DNA from: Clostridiales bacterium
GTDB lineage: Bacteria > Bacillota > Clostridia > Oscillospirales > Oscillospiraceae
DNA: 64,000 nt
Direction: 5' to 3'
Assembly: GCA_004556755.1 (NCBI GenBank)
Contig: SFFW01000008.1
Span: forward strand, 1 to 64,000
Shown here: in pieces, positions 41,706-49,733 of the stretch
Numbering within the stretch: position 1 is the stretch's first letter
How the letters are laid out: each line of letters opens with the position of its first letter
The notes under the pieces: generated by a model
Told to the model about the DNA's origin: nothing
The model's input: the letters and a program-made list of their open reading frames with translations, nothing else
The model's database searches: none
Made by a program: the position numbers and the translations under genes

Positions 41706-42539
41706 TTATGCTTTTTCTCCTATCGCCTGACCGTATTTCACGTCGGTCTCGGTACCCTGCGAGGTGGCGACAAAGTATCTTTCAGGCAGCTTAACGCTGT
41801 CCTTTTTCATCAGCAGCACGATGGTCGAGCCTCCGAACTGGAACATTCCCTTTTCGGTACCCTTGTAGATGCGCCCCGCCTCACGGTGGTTTATGATCTT
41901 TCCGACAAGGCAGGCGCCGACCTCGATCTGCACGACGGTGCCGAAGTTTTCCGTCTGCATAATGGTGTACTCCCTCGTGTTCTGAGTGAACACGGGGTGG
42001 TTGTTGACGACTATGGGCTGCACGGGGTTGTAGCGTCCCTTTATTCGGAAGTTTACGCTCTTGGTGCCGTTGTCGATGTAGCAGTAGCGGTGGTAATTTT
42101 CAACGCCGAGACGGAATACAAGGCAGTAGCCATCCAAATACTCGTCCGCAATGAAGCTGCTGTTTACAAGATCGCTGACCCTGTAATAGCTGTCTTTAAT
42201 GTTAAACACCGAGTCACTGCCTATCCTGTACACCGAAAGGTGCCCGTCACAGGGGGAGATGAGCTTTTCGGGGCGCATATCGACGGGGCGTGCCTCCGGC
42301 TTTATCTGCCTTGTGAAAAAGTCGTTGAAGCAGCCATATTTTTCGTGGCAGTACTCGCTGAGGTCAAGCTCGTTTTTACGCACGAAGCGGCGGATATGCA
42401 GCTTCGACATCGGCGTATCCATATATTTTCCGGCGACCGCCGTCACTATGGGCGTGGTTATCACACGCCTCGGAGGTGCGCCGAGCTTTTTCGTATAGAA
42501 ATATGAGAGTGACCGTGTCATGGTCTTGTTTTCGGGCAT
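41706..42539 (-). CDS. psd: Phosphatidylserine decarboxylase
   Basis: 277 residues. Converts phosphatidylserine to phosphatidylethanolamine. The self-cleavage site that makes the pyruvoyl group is FGGSTIVLL near residue 237 (GGST in place of the common LGST), with NYHRYCY and VGACLVGKI motifs before it. Begins 3 bp after the flippase-like gene. pssA, which makes its substrate, lies 4.5 kb away at 46423. Confidence 0.93.
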   Translation of the reverse strand: MPENKTMTRSLSYFYTKKLGAPPRRVITTPIVTAVAGKYMDTPMSKLHIRRFVRKNELDLSEYCHEKYGCFNDFFTRQIKPEARPVDMRPEKLISPCDGHLSVYRIGSDSVFNIKDSYYRVSDLVNSSFIADEYLDGYCLVFRLGVENYHRYCYIDNGTKSVNFRIKGRYNPVQPIVVNNHPVFTQNTREYTIMQTENFGTVVQIEVGACLVGKIINHREAGRIYKGTEKGMFQFGGSTIVLLMKKDSVKLPERYFVATSQGTETDVKYGQAIGEKA

Positions 42540-42542
42540 GGC

Positions 42543-43595
42543 TCAATCCTGACTTTCTCCGGCGTCTTTGCCGGTCCTTATTTTTCTGACCGCTATCTCG
42601 ACAAGGAACACTATCCCGCAGAAGATAAAGCTTGCGTAGAAGGACAGTCCCCTGCTTATAAGCTCCACGCTCACGGGGTCGGAGACAATGGTCTCAAAGC
42701 CCGTGAGGAAAATGTAATCCACGACGCCGACTGCGCCCGGCAGCGGAACGGCGTTCGAGCCGAGCACCGCAAAGGTCTGTGCGGAGAAGGCGGCGTCAAG
42801 CATTTCAAGGCTCCCGCCGCTGCCTAAAAAGATGCACAGTGCAACGCTTATGACGCTCATACGCTGGGCGACGTTGAGCAGAAACACCTTGAGCATGAAG
42901 CCGTACTCGTGACGGATAAGCTCCCCGCATTTGTTGTACTGCTCGACCGAAGCGTCAAGCTTCACAAGGTGTGCCTCATAATCCTTCAAAATGCGGAGCT
43001 TGCACAGCAGTCTGAGGATAAATGCCGCAAGCGAGTGTACAAGCGGTTTTTTGAAAATGCACATTGCAAACAGCACGATAAACGCCACCTGCACCACTCC
43101 GCCGATGCCGATGAAAAGCTGCGCCGGAAAGTCAAAGCCGAGGAACATATCGAAGTTGAGCAGAAACGCAATGAGGCTCAGAACGAGTATCGCCAGCGTG
43201 TACATCGCAAGGTTCAAAACGAGAGCAATGGCGGCGACGGCTCCGGGTATGCCGTCCTTCATCATAAGCACCATGGCGGCAGGCTGTCCTCCGGCTGCGG
43301 ACGGCGTTATGTCGGAAAAATATATGTCCGTTGCTGCATAGACCGTCGCCCTACTGCGCTTGAAGTCACAGCCGAGGCGGTGACATATGCAGCGCAGCGC
43401 AGCACCCTCAAAGTAGATGAAACCGAAGGCGCAGGCTGCAGCAAGCACGAACCAGACGGGCGAGATCGTTTCGAGGCAATCCAAGAATTTATCAAGCGAA
43501 AAGCCGTCGTTCGAGGACACGATTATATAAATTGTGAGCGCACTGAGCGCAAGAAGAACAATCAGCCAAAACACGGCTTTTGAACGTTTTTTCAT
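42543..43595 (-). CDS. Flippase-like membrane protein (LPG synthase TM domain family)
   Basis: 350 residues and about eight membrane helices matching the transmembrane half of MprF/aglD-type proteins (DIYFSDITPSAAGGQPAAMVLM; GSNAVPLPGAVGVVDYIF). There is no cytosolic aminoacyl-transferase domain, so it would flip lipid, not make lysyl-PG. First gene of the operon with psd, TVP38 and rhodanese. Confidence 0.85.
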   Translation of the reverse strand: MKKRSKAVFWLIVLLALSALTIYIIVSSNDGFSLDKFLDCLETISPVWFVLAAACAFGFIYFEGAALRCICHRLGCDFKRSRATVYAATDIYFSDITPSAAGGQPAAMVLMMKDGIPGAVAAIALVLNLAMYTLAILVLSLIAFLLNFDMFLGFDFPAQLFIGIGGVVQVAFIVLFAMCIFKKPLVHSLAAFILRLLCKLRILKDYEAHLVKLDASVEQYNKCGELIRHEYGFMLKVFLLNVAQRMSVISVALCIFLGSGGSLEMLDAAFSAQTFAVLGSNAVPLPGAVGVVDYIFLTGFETIVSDPVSVELISRGLSFYASFIFCGIVFLVEIAVRKIRTGKDAGESQD

Positions 43596-43657
43596 AGAAA
43601 GCCCTTGAAGAAAGCTAAAATTTGCGCTTTATCTCATGCGCAGGTCCGCAATAGAGT

Positions 43658-43686
43658 ATTATACCACAGTTTATACTGCTTGTCAG
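43658..43686 (-). promoter_or_regulatory. Promoter of phospholipid operon
   Basis: On the minus strand CTGACA (43686-43681), a 17-bp spacer and TATAAT (43663-43658). Confidence 0.8.
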
Positions 43687-43821
43687 CACTTTTTTAGAAC
43701 ACGAGCTGCACCGGCAGCATATAGCAGGCGGTTGCGTTTTATGTTGCCGTTTATTCTCTTTCCATCCTGTTTTTCGAGCGAAAAAATTATACACGTCCCA
43801 ATGCATTAACGCAAGTCGGCA

Positions 43822-43850
43822 TTTACAAAATATACGCTTTGTGTTATACT
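43822..43850 (+). promoter_or_regulatory. Promoter of 198-aa protein gene
   Basis: TTTACA (43822-43827), a 17-bp spacer and TATACT (43845-43850). Confidence 0.75.
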
Positions 43851-43906
43851 TAACAAAAATACGCTGTACGCCTTAACGGGCGTCGGCGCTAATTGGAGGA
43901 ACCGAT

Positions 43907-44503
43907 ATGAAAGCATGGCAAATAGCACTTCCGATAGGTCTCGCTGCGGCGGCTGCGGCTGCGGTTGCGATCATTTCCGGCAAGAAGAACGCCGAAAAGC
44001 CCTCCGCTCCCGCAAAGGGCGGCGCTAAAAAGGCGGAGATCAAAAATGCAAAGACCGGCGTTTACAGCTTCGTTTCCGGCTTCAGCGATGCATCCACCGT
44101 TGACGTCAGCGTGAAGTACGACGGTGAAAAGCAGAGCTTTGACGTTATAGGCGAGGAATTTCTGACCTACTCCAGCGACTCTCACGTTGCCGCCATCTAC
44201 GGCGACGAGGTCGATATGCAGCTTGAATACGCAGGCTACTACAGCGGTGAGGGCTTTGCGGAGCTGAGCGAGGGCATAAAGAACAAGTTCAACGCCTTCG
44301 GCACCGTGACCTATGCCGGCATCGACTGCATCCACTACCTCGACGGCAACGAGATGCGCATATGCCTCCCCATTCCGGGCGACGCTTACAGCTACATTCT
44401 CGTGACCGTATTGAAGCACGGCGACTGCAAGACCCCCGTTGCGGAGCTTTACACCCACCCCGAAGTCGGAGCCATCCTCGACTCCATCGAGTTCGGCAAA
44501 TAA
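43907..44503 (+). CDS. Membrane-anchored protein, unknown
   Basis: 198 residues. One N-terminal membrane helix (IALPIGLAAAAAAAVAIISG), a basic linker and an extracellular or peripheral beta-rich domain (VDVSVKYDGEKQSFDVIG). No family recognised. TTGGAGG precedes the ATG. Own promoter and terminator. Confidence 0.7.
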   Translation: MKAWQIALPIGLAAAAAAAVAIISGKKNAEKPSAPAKGGAKKAEIKNAKTGVYSFVSGFSDASTVDVSVKYDGEKQSFDVIGEEFLTYSSDSHVAAIYGDEVDMQLEYAGYYSGEGFAELSEGIKNKFNAFGTVTYAGIDCIHYLDGNEMRICLPIPGDAYSYILVTVLKHGDCKTPVAELYTHPEVGAILDSIEFGK

Positions 44504-44514
44504 AATTATCATCT

Positions 44515-44539
44515 ACTGCGGCAAGGTTCTTGCCGCAGT
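44515..44539 (+). terminator. Terminator
   Basis: ACTGCGGCAAG - GTT - CTTGCCGCAGT followed by TTTTT. Confidence 0.9.
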
Positions 44540-44569
44540 TTTTTGCTGTCCTTCGTCGGCGTCAATTTG

Positions 44570-44598
44570 TTGACAAGACCATGCAGATGGTATACAAT
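44570..44598 (+). promoter_or_regulatory. Promoter of aconitase X operon
   Basis: A consensus TTGACA (44570-44575), a 17-bp spacer and TACAAT (44593-44598). Confidence 0.8.
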
Positions 44599-44647
44599 GT
44601 GATCGTTAAACCCGTAACGATTTAAGAAAGGGAAGTGATCCGCTTTG

Positions 44648-45931
44648 ATGAAACTGACCCCCGAACAGCAGGCGATGCTGAACGGTGAAAAGGGCGAAAC
44701 CATGGCAAAGGTCGTCAAGACTCTCGTTATGTACGGAGAGACCTTCGGCGCCGAAAGGATGGTGCCGATAAGCTCGGAATACGGACACACCGTCATCAGC
44801 TTCGGTCTTAAAGTCATGAAGCCGGTGTACAAGCTGTATCAGGAGATAATCGACGCAGGACTTGTCTCCGATCAGAAGTTCACCGCCGACCCCAAGCCCC
44901 TCGACAAGAACGTCCCCAGCTCCCTCATCGAGGACCTCGTGTTCAAGAAATTCATGTACACGGAGCAGGATATGTACGAGGAGCAGCTCCGCAAGCTCGG
45001 CATCACGAATGACGACGACTACACCTGCACCTGCTACCTCGATCAGGTCGGCAACAAGCCCAAGAAGGGCGAGGTGCTGTCGTGGGCGGAGTCCTCCGCC
45101 GTCGTGTATGCAAACTCCGTTTTGGGCGCAAGGTGCAACCGCAACTCCGGCATGATCGAGCTTATGGGCTCCATCGCCGGCTTCGTCCCCGAATTCGGTC
45201 TGCTGCTCGACGAAAACCGCAAGGCGACATGGGTCGTCGAGCTTAAATGCACGAAAAAGCCGGAAGCGCAGCTATTAGGCTCCGCCATCGGCATGAAGGT
45301 CATGGAGGAGGTCCCCTACGTCAAGGGGCTTGACAAGTGGATAGGCACCGAGCTTAACGACGATGCCTGCGCCTACCTCAAGGACTTCGGCGCAGCGACG
45401 GCGTCCAACGGCGCCGTGGGTCTGTACCACATCGAAAACCTCACGCCGGAGGCGGTCGAGCAGGGCGAGAGCATCATCGCCGAGGGCGCAAAGGTCTACG
45501 TCATCGACGATGCGGAGCTTGAGCGTGTGAAGTCCGAGTACCCGGTCATTTGGAAGGATCCCGATGCCGCACCGGAGCTTTGCTTCGTCGGCTGCCCGCA
45601 TATGACCTATGCACAGCTCGTGCGCTGGACGGAGGACGTCGCAGCCGAGCTGCACAAGAACGGACTTAAAAAGGTCACCGTTCCGACCGTGTTCACCGCA
45701 TCCACGCCCGTCATCAAGGAGTTTGAAAAGACCCCGTACTACAAGCAGCTCAAGCGTCAGGGCATAGTTTTAAGCTACATCTGCCCGCTCATGTACATGA
45801 ACAATCCCCTGTGCAAGAAGAAGGCGGTCATCACCTCCTCGAACAAGCTCAGGACCTACACCAGCGCCCGCTACTACACCGAGGCGGAGATCCTGCACAC
45901 CATCACAAGCCGGAGGGAGGAAAAGAAATGA
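44648..45931 (+). CDS. Aconitase X, large catalytic subunit
   Basis: 427 residues (DUF521 family), a Fe-S hydro-lyase homologous to aconitase. Typical segments: LTPEQQAMLNGEKG, GARCNRNSG, VGCPHMTYAQL and TASTPVI. Known relatives are cis-3-hydroxy-L-proline dehydratase in bacteria and mevalonate-5-phosphate dehydratase in archaea. No proline or mevalonate gene is adjacent, so the substrate is open. ATG 44648 follows GGGAAG by about 12 bp. The stop overlaps the small-subunit start (ATGA). Confidence 0.88.
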   Translation: MKLTPEQQAMLNGEKGETMAKVVKTLVMYGETFGAERMVPISSEYGHTVISFGLKVMKPVYKLYQEIIDAGLVSDQKFTADPKPLDKNVPSSLIEDLVFKKFMYTEQDMYEEQLRKLGITNDDDYTCTCYLDQVGNKPKKGEVLSWAESSAVVYANSVLGARCNRNSGMIELMGSIAGFVPEFGLLLDENRKATWVVELKCTKKPEAQLLGSAIGMKVMEEVPYVKGLDKWIGTELNDDACAYLKDFGAATASNGAVGLYHIENLTPEAVEQGESIIAEGAKVYVIDDAELERVKSEYPVIWKDPDAAPELCFVGCPHMTYAQLVRWTEDVAAELHKNGLKKVTVPTVFTASTPVIKEFEKTPYYKQLKRQGIVLSYICPLMYMNNPLCKKKAVITSSNKLRTYTSARYYTEAEILHTITSRREEKK

Positions 45932-46368
45932 AGACTTTCAAAGGTCGGGTGGTAGTCCCCGGCACCTGCACCGCAGAGGCGCTCGTGTCTCACGGCGGCT
46001 TCAACACCCTTGCGTCGTACCAAATGGGTATGATGTTCGGCGATAAGAAGATGAAGTGCGGCGACCAAAATAACGAGGAGCTGTACAAAAAGCCCATGAT
46101 CGGCAAGGCGCTGTGCCTGCCCATGACCATCGGCTCCACCACCGGCGGCATGGTCCTGTTCACGGTCTGCTCCTCCGGGAAGCAGCCTGCCTGTATGCTG
46201 TTCAGCAAGGAGATCGACTCCCTCGCAGCGTCGGGAGCCATCCTCGGCGACGTTTGGACGGACGCAAAGATGCCCGTCGTGGATATGCTCGGCGACGAGT
46301 TTCTTGACTACGTCAAGACCGGCATGACCGTCACCGTCAAGGACGACGGTGTGGTCGAGGTAGAGTAA
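45928..46368 (+). CDS. Aconitase X, small swivel subunit (DUF126)
   Basis: 146 residues, the swivelling domain that completes the active site. TAEALVSHGGFNTLAS and LCLPMTIGSTTGG are characteristic. Separate from the large subunit, hence the two-subunit form of AcnX. GGAGGAAAAGAA precedes the ATG. Confidence 0.88.
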   Translation: MKTFKGRVVVPGTCTAEALVSHGGFNTLASYQMGMMFGDKKMKCGDQNNEELYKKPMIGKALCLPMTIGSTTGGMVLFTVCSSGKQPACMLFSKEIDSLAASGAILGDVWTDAKMPVVDMLGDEFLDYVKTGMTVTVKDDGVVEVE

Positions 46369-46374
46369 ATAACG

Positions 46375-46411
46375 AAAAAAATTCCGTACCCTGTTGGGTA
46401 CGGAATTTTTT
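46375..46411. terminator. Bidirectional terminator
   Basis: A 15-16 bp stem (ATTCCGTACCC and complement) around TGTT, flanked by A- and T-runs, between AcnX and the convergent pssA gene. Confidence 0.9.
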
Positions 46412-46422
46412 GTTGCCGTATA

Positions 46423-47055
46423 TCAGCTTCTGCCGAAGATGAGGATAAGCACGGTGCAGACAACACCGAGAGCAAGCATTATCGCAAGCCCCGTCTTACC
46501 GGGCTTCTTCACCTGAACGGGCAGCACAAACAGAGCTCCGTTGACAAGCAGCAGGAGCGTGTACGCAATGGGGAAGTTCCTCCCTAAAAGTCCCTTGAAG
46601 CAGAACAGCAGAGGAACGGTGAGCGCCGAGCTTGTGATCGGAACGCCGAGATAATGCTTGCGCTTTCCCGTCTCGGTCTTCTGACGCACTTCCTCGGTCA
46701 CGTTGTAATAGGCAAGTCTAATAAGTCCGCAGAGGGCAAACAGCGCCATAATGGCGATCTGCCACCACTCGTTGGCGCCCACGGAAACGCCGATGACCAC
46801 GGGGAAGACGCCGAAGCAGATAACGTCGCTCAGTGAATCGAGCTGTATACCGTAGCTGCACTCCTCGGCGGTGCGATCCTTTTTGGTGCGGGCAACGATG
46901 CCGTCAAACATATCGCAGAAGCCGGAAAACATGAGGCATATGACCGCAGTGACGGGGTGACCGCCGCAGGCGAGCGTTATGCCGACGACGGATGAAAGCA
47001 TACCTATGTAGGTCAGCCATACCGTATAATTGTAAAAGCCGATCAAAACAAACAT
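46423..47055 (-). CDS. pssA: CDP-diacylglycerol-serine O-phosphatidyltransferase
   Basis: About 210 residues with six membrane helices. The CDP-alcohol phosphotransferase motif DG..AR…G…D…D is seen in FDGIVARTKKDRTAEECSYGIQLDSLSD, with the longer middle gap usual for PssA. It makes phosphatidylserine for psd. The start is uncertain: ATG 47055 is directly after a GGAG, and TTG 47061 is in frame. Confidence 0.85.
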   Translation of the reverse strand: MFVLIGFYNYTVWLTYIGMLSSVVGITLACGGHPVTAVICLMFSGFCDMFDGIVARTKKDRTAEECSYGIQLDSLSDVICFGVFPVVIGVSVGANEWWQIAIMALFALCGLIRLAYYNVTEEVRQKTETGKRKHYLGVPITSSALTVPLLFCFKGLLGRNFPIAYTLLLLVNGALFVLPVQVKKPGKTGLAIMLALGVVCTVLILIFGRS

Positions 47056-47078
47056 CTCCAAACTGTTGTAGTTCTTGC

Positions 47079-47108
47079 ATTATAACACATTGCGCCGACA
47101 ATATACAA
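47079..47108 (-). promoter_or_regulatory. pssA promoter
   Basis: On the minus strand TTGTAT (47108-47103), an 18-bp spacer and TATAAT (47084-47079) with extended TGT. Confidence 0.7.
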
Positions 47109-47173
47109 GTCATTTTGACATTTAAATATCATTTTGGAAAAATTGTATTATTGTGTACAAATTCTCTGCGGTT

Positions 47174-47182
47174 TGCTATAAT
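47174..47182 (+). promoter_or_regulatory. Extended -10 of cysteine desulfidase gene
   Basis: TGCTATAAT about 43 bp before the start codon. Upstream -35 weak. Confidence 0.6.
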
Positions 47183-47224
47183 AGACCCATATAGTCGGAA
47201 AACATGTGCAAAGGAGAGATTTTA

Positions 47225-48499
47225 ATGGAAGTCGGCAATAAGATCTACGGGCAATATCTGCAAATTCTCAGGGAGGAGCTTATCCCCGCCATGGGCTGCA
47301 CCGAGCCTATCGCAATGGCGTATGCCGCCGCAAAAGCGCGGCAGGTTCTCGGCGAAATGCCCGACAAGATCGACATAGTTATAAGCGGCAACATCATTAA
47401 AAACGTAAAAAGCGTCGTCGTTCCCAACACGGGCGGGCTTAAAGGCATCACCGCCGCCGTCGCAGCGGGCGTCACAGTGGGCGATGCGGACAGGCAGCTT
47501 GAGGTGCTTGCGGGCGTTCGTGAGGAGGATATTCACCTCATCCGTGAGTTTATGGGCTCCTGCCCCATGACGGTGATGAAGTCGCAAAGTCCGAAGCTGC
47601 TCGACATCGACCTTCGGCTTTATAAAGGCACCGACTGCGTGCGTCTGCGCATTGCGGACTATCACACGAACATCGTGCTTATCGAGAAAAACGGCGATGT
47701 GCTGCTGCAGCTCGACGATGCTTCGGACGACGGCGGCGAGACCGACCGCAGTGTGCTGAGCGTCAAGGGCATCGTGGAGTTTGCCGAGTGCGTCCGCATA
47801 GACGACGTGCGTGAGCTGCTTGAGCGGCAGATAGCTTACAACACCGCCATTTCGCAGGAGGGACTTAGGGGCGAGTACGGCGCTTCCGTCGGCAAGACCC
47901 TGCTCTCCACGAGAGGCAGCGACGTCCGAGTAAGAGCGAGGGCGGTCGCCGCCGCAGGCTCCGACGCCCGCATGAGCGGCTGCGAGCTGCCCGTGGTCAT
48001 CGTCTCCGGCAGCGGCAATCAGGGCATGACCGCCTCCCTGCCCGTCATCGTCTACGCTCAGGACATGGGCGCAGATCGGGATCGGCTCCTGCGTGCGCTC
48101 GTCGTGTCGAACCTCGTGACCGTGCATCAGAAAACGCCCATCGGCAGACTGTCGGCGTTCTGCGGCGCAGTCTCCGCAGGCTGCGGTGCGGCGGCGGGCG
48201 TGGCGTGGCTATGCGAGGGCAGCGTTGACGCCGTCAGTGCAACGATAACAAACACCCTCGGCATGATCTCCGGCACCGTGTGCGACGGCGCAAAGCCCTC
48301 CTGTGCAACGAAGATCGCCTCCGCCGTCGAAGCCGGGCTTCTCGGCTTTGACCTCTACGAGAGGGGCAAGGGTCTTTGCGGCGGCGACGGAATACTCAAG
48401 GGCGACGTCGAAAAAACCATTGAAAGCGTCGGCAAGCTTGCCCGTGAGGGTATGCGTGAGACGGACAGTGAGATCCTCGAAATAATGCTCGACGACTGA
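47225..48499 (+). CDS. L-cysteine desulfidase family protein (CyuA/UPF0597)
   Basis: 424 residues. Splits cysteine to pyruvate, ammonia and sulfide with an oxygen-sensitive [4Fe-4S] cluster. Cluster-type cysteines appear in PAMGCTEPIA (C25), AGCGAAAGVAW and CDGAKPSCATK. GSGNQGMTASLPVI is the family's conserved central block. AAAGGAG precedes ATG 47225. No cyuP transporter or cyuR regulator adjoins it. Confidence 0.88.
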   Translation: MEVGNKIYGQYLQILREELIPAMGCTEPIAMAYAAAKARQVLGEMPDKIDIVISGNIIKNVKSVVVPNTGGLKGITAAVAAGVTVGDADRQLEVLAGVREEDIHLIREFMGSCPMTVMKSQSPKLLDIDLRLYKGTDCVRLRIADYHTNIVLIEKNGDVLLQLDDASDDGGETDRSVLSVKGIVEFAECVRIDDVRELLERQIAYNTAISQEGLRGEYGASVGKTLLSTRGSDVRVRARAVAAAGSDARMSGCELPVVIVSGSGNQGMTASLPVIVYAQDMGADRDRLLRALVVSNLVTVHQKTPIGRLSAFCGAVSAGCGAAAGVAWLCEGSVDAVSATITNTLGMISGTVCDGAKPSCATKIASAVEAGLLGFDLYERGKGLCGGDGILKGDVEKTIESVGKLAREGMRETDSEILEIMLDD

Positions 48500-48556
48500 T
48501 ACGATTGCTTTTTTCGTACAAACAGGGCTATTTTTGATACAAAACAAAAATTGTTA

Positions 48557-48586
48557 TTTACAAAATGCCTCGGATTGTGGTATAGT
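48557..48586 (+). promoter_or_regulatory. Promoter of 48-aa peptide gene
   Basis: TTTACA (48557-48562), an 18-bp spacer and TATAGT (48581-48586) with TGG extended -10. Confidence 0.7.
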
Positions 48587-48622
48587 CATAATATCCGAAC
48601 AATAATTCAAGGAGGAAGTATT

Positions 48623-48769
48623 ATGTGCATCAAACTCGGAGTTCTCAATATTGATGAAGACGTTCGTCTCGCAATTGAGTCCAAGCTCAACCTCGTAAAG
48701 GACATTCTCGGTTGGGTTCCCACCTACATTCAGGGTCTTGTGGGTGCTCTCACCGGCTACAAGGCTTAA
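48623..48769 (+). CDS. 48-residue amphipathic peptide
   Basis: AAGGAGG lies 7 bp before the ATG. The peptide starts MCIKLGVLNIDEDVRLAIE and ends in a hydrophobic, glycine-containing half (DILGWVPTYIQGLVGALTGYKA). It has its own promoter and a terminator 13 bp after the stop, so it is an independent, probably well-expressed gene. There is no leader cleavage motif, transporter or immunity gene beside it. Candidate roles are a leaderless bacteriocin-like or membrane-active peptide, or a small regulatory protein. All are inference. Confidence 0.7.
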   Translation: MCIKLGVLNIDEDVRLAIESKLNLVKDILGWVPTYIQGLVGALTGYKA

Positions 48770-48781
48770 TTGATTAAAAAG

Positions 48782-48814
48782 AAAAGCTCCGTGACCGAAG
48801 GTCAGGGAGCTTTT
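48782..48814 (+). terminator. Terminator of 48-aa peptide gene
   Basis: AAAAGCTCC…GGAGCTTTT with an inner GTGACC/GGTCAG pairing, followed by CTTTTTT. Confidence 0.85.
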
Positions 48815-48823
48815 CTTTTTTCA

Positions 48824-48949
48824 GGCTTTTATTCTCACCCCGTCGGAGGAGATCACGCTGCCGCCGATACTGCCGCACTGCACATAGTCTCCGGCGTTAT
48901 GAGCCGCAAAAAGCAGATAATCCCCATGCTCACCGCTCTGTGGGGCTAA
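48824..48949 (+). other. Start-less open frame, possible gene fragment
   Basis: A frame without a start reads HPVGGDHAAADTAALHIVSG then VMSRKKQIIPMLTALWG to TAA at 48947. It looks like the C-terminal end of a lost gene, or chance. The only internal ATG would give 14 residues without a ribosome binding site. Confidence 0.25.
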
Positions 48950-48960
48950 TAAGACAGCAA

Positions 48961-48983
48961 AAAGGCACCCTTTGGGTGCCTTT
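48961..48983 (-). terminator. Terminator of marR gene (49 kb)
   Basis: AAAGGCACCC - TTT - GGGTGCCTTT with T-rich flanks. Confidence 0.8.
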
Positions 48984-48987
48984 ATTT

Positions 48988-49428
48988 TTATATGTTGTCC
49001 GTCTCCGGCATCATTTCGTTTGATATGCGGTCGAGCATATCGCCGAACTGCTTTGCCTCCTCCGGCGTAAAGCTCTTGCGGATGCGCCCGACGACGGTGT
49101 CCACATAGCTGCGCATGATGTCGGTGTAGCCGTAATACTTATCGGAAAGTATGAGGTGGTACTCCCTCCTGTCCGTCTCCGAATTCTGACGGATGAGGTA
49201 GCCCTTCTTTATCAGATTGTTGACCTTGTAGGTCGCATTGGACTGAGAGATGTTGAGAAACTCCGCAAACTGTCCGACGGTCGGCTCATGCAGGGCATGG
49301 ATGACCTCGATCGAGAACGCCTCCATCGCCGAAAGCGAACCCTCACGCTCACGCACAAGCTCGAATATCCTTCTGAAAAATTCAAGCTTAAACTTGTCAT
49401 AGACCTCTATAAAGCTGCTTTCCATCAT
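48988..49428 (-). CDS. MarR-family transcriptional regulator
   Basis: 146 residues. Winged helix-turn-helix: FAEFLNISQSNATYKVNNLIKKGYLIRQNSETDRREYHL contains the recognition helix and wing. It acts as a dimeric repressor answering to small molecules. It lies beside the remnant of an SMR efflux gene, perhaps its former target. GAGGAG precedes ATG 49428. Confidence 0.88.
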   Translation of the reverse strand: MMESSFIEVYDKFKLEFFRRIFELVREREGSLSAMEAFSIEVIHALHEPTVGQFAEFLNISQSNATYKVNNLIKKGYLIRQNSETDRREYHLILSDKYYGYTDIMRSYVDTVVGRIRKSFTPEEAKQFGDMLDRISNEMMPETDNI

Positions 49429-49464
49429 TTCGGGTATCTCCTCGCTCAGATTGCTGGTGTTATT

Positions 49465-49595
49465 TTAATACACTTTCCCGTCTTTGTAAACATAAATCTC
49501 AACTGAGCCGCAGCTCAGCTTCATCGTGTACGCCCATATGACCTCGCTCAGTCCGGCACACAGCAGGCAGAGCCACGCTTTGTTTTTTCGTTCAT
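49465..49595 (-). pseudogene. Small multidrug resistance (SMR) gene remnant
   Basis: After GGAGG and ATG at 49595 the first codons are out of frame by one base in an A-run. One frame over, KAWLCLLCAGLSEVIWAYTMKLS is the first membrane helix of an EmrE/SugE-type SMR protein, including the essential glutamate region. It then ends after 15 unrelated residues. The rest (about 80 residues) is missing. Confidence 0.55.
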
Positions 49596-49618
49596 GTCTA
49601 ACCTCCGTATAAAAAATA

Positions 49619-49651
49619 CCGGGAGAGTTTTTATGTTAAAAACTCTCCCGG
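49619..49651 (-). terminator. Terminator of nrd-trxB operon
   Basis: A 15-bp perfect stem (CCGGGAGAGTTTTTA and complement) around TGT, with TATTTTTTA after it leftward. Confidence 0.85.
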
Positions 49652-49733
49652 GCTTTTGCCCCTCCGTGCAATGCGGAAAACCGCACCGTTTTATCTCGGT
49701 CCGGACCCGAAGCTCGGCGGAACCCTATAAAAC
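49652..49733. other. Short spacer, nothing recognised
   Basis: Contains a small palindrome (TCGGTCC/GGACCCGA near 49700) but no gene. Confidence 0.4.

Larger units (their letters stand above)
43596..43906. other. Divergent control region
   Basis: 311 bp between the lipid operon and a divergent membrane-anchored protein gene. Apart from the two promoters listed I see no gene or repeat. Confidence 0.6.

Noticed and set aside
48824..48949. Second copy of the 48-aa peptide gene
   Set aside because: The residues of this frame show no similarity to the peptide, and there is no start or ribosome site.
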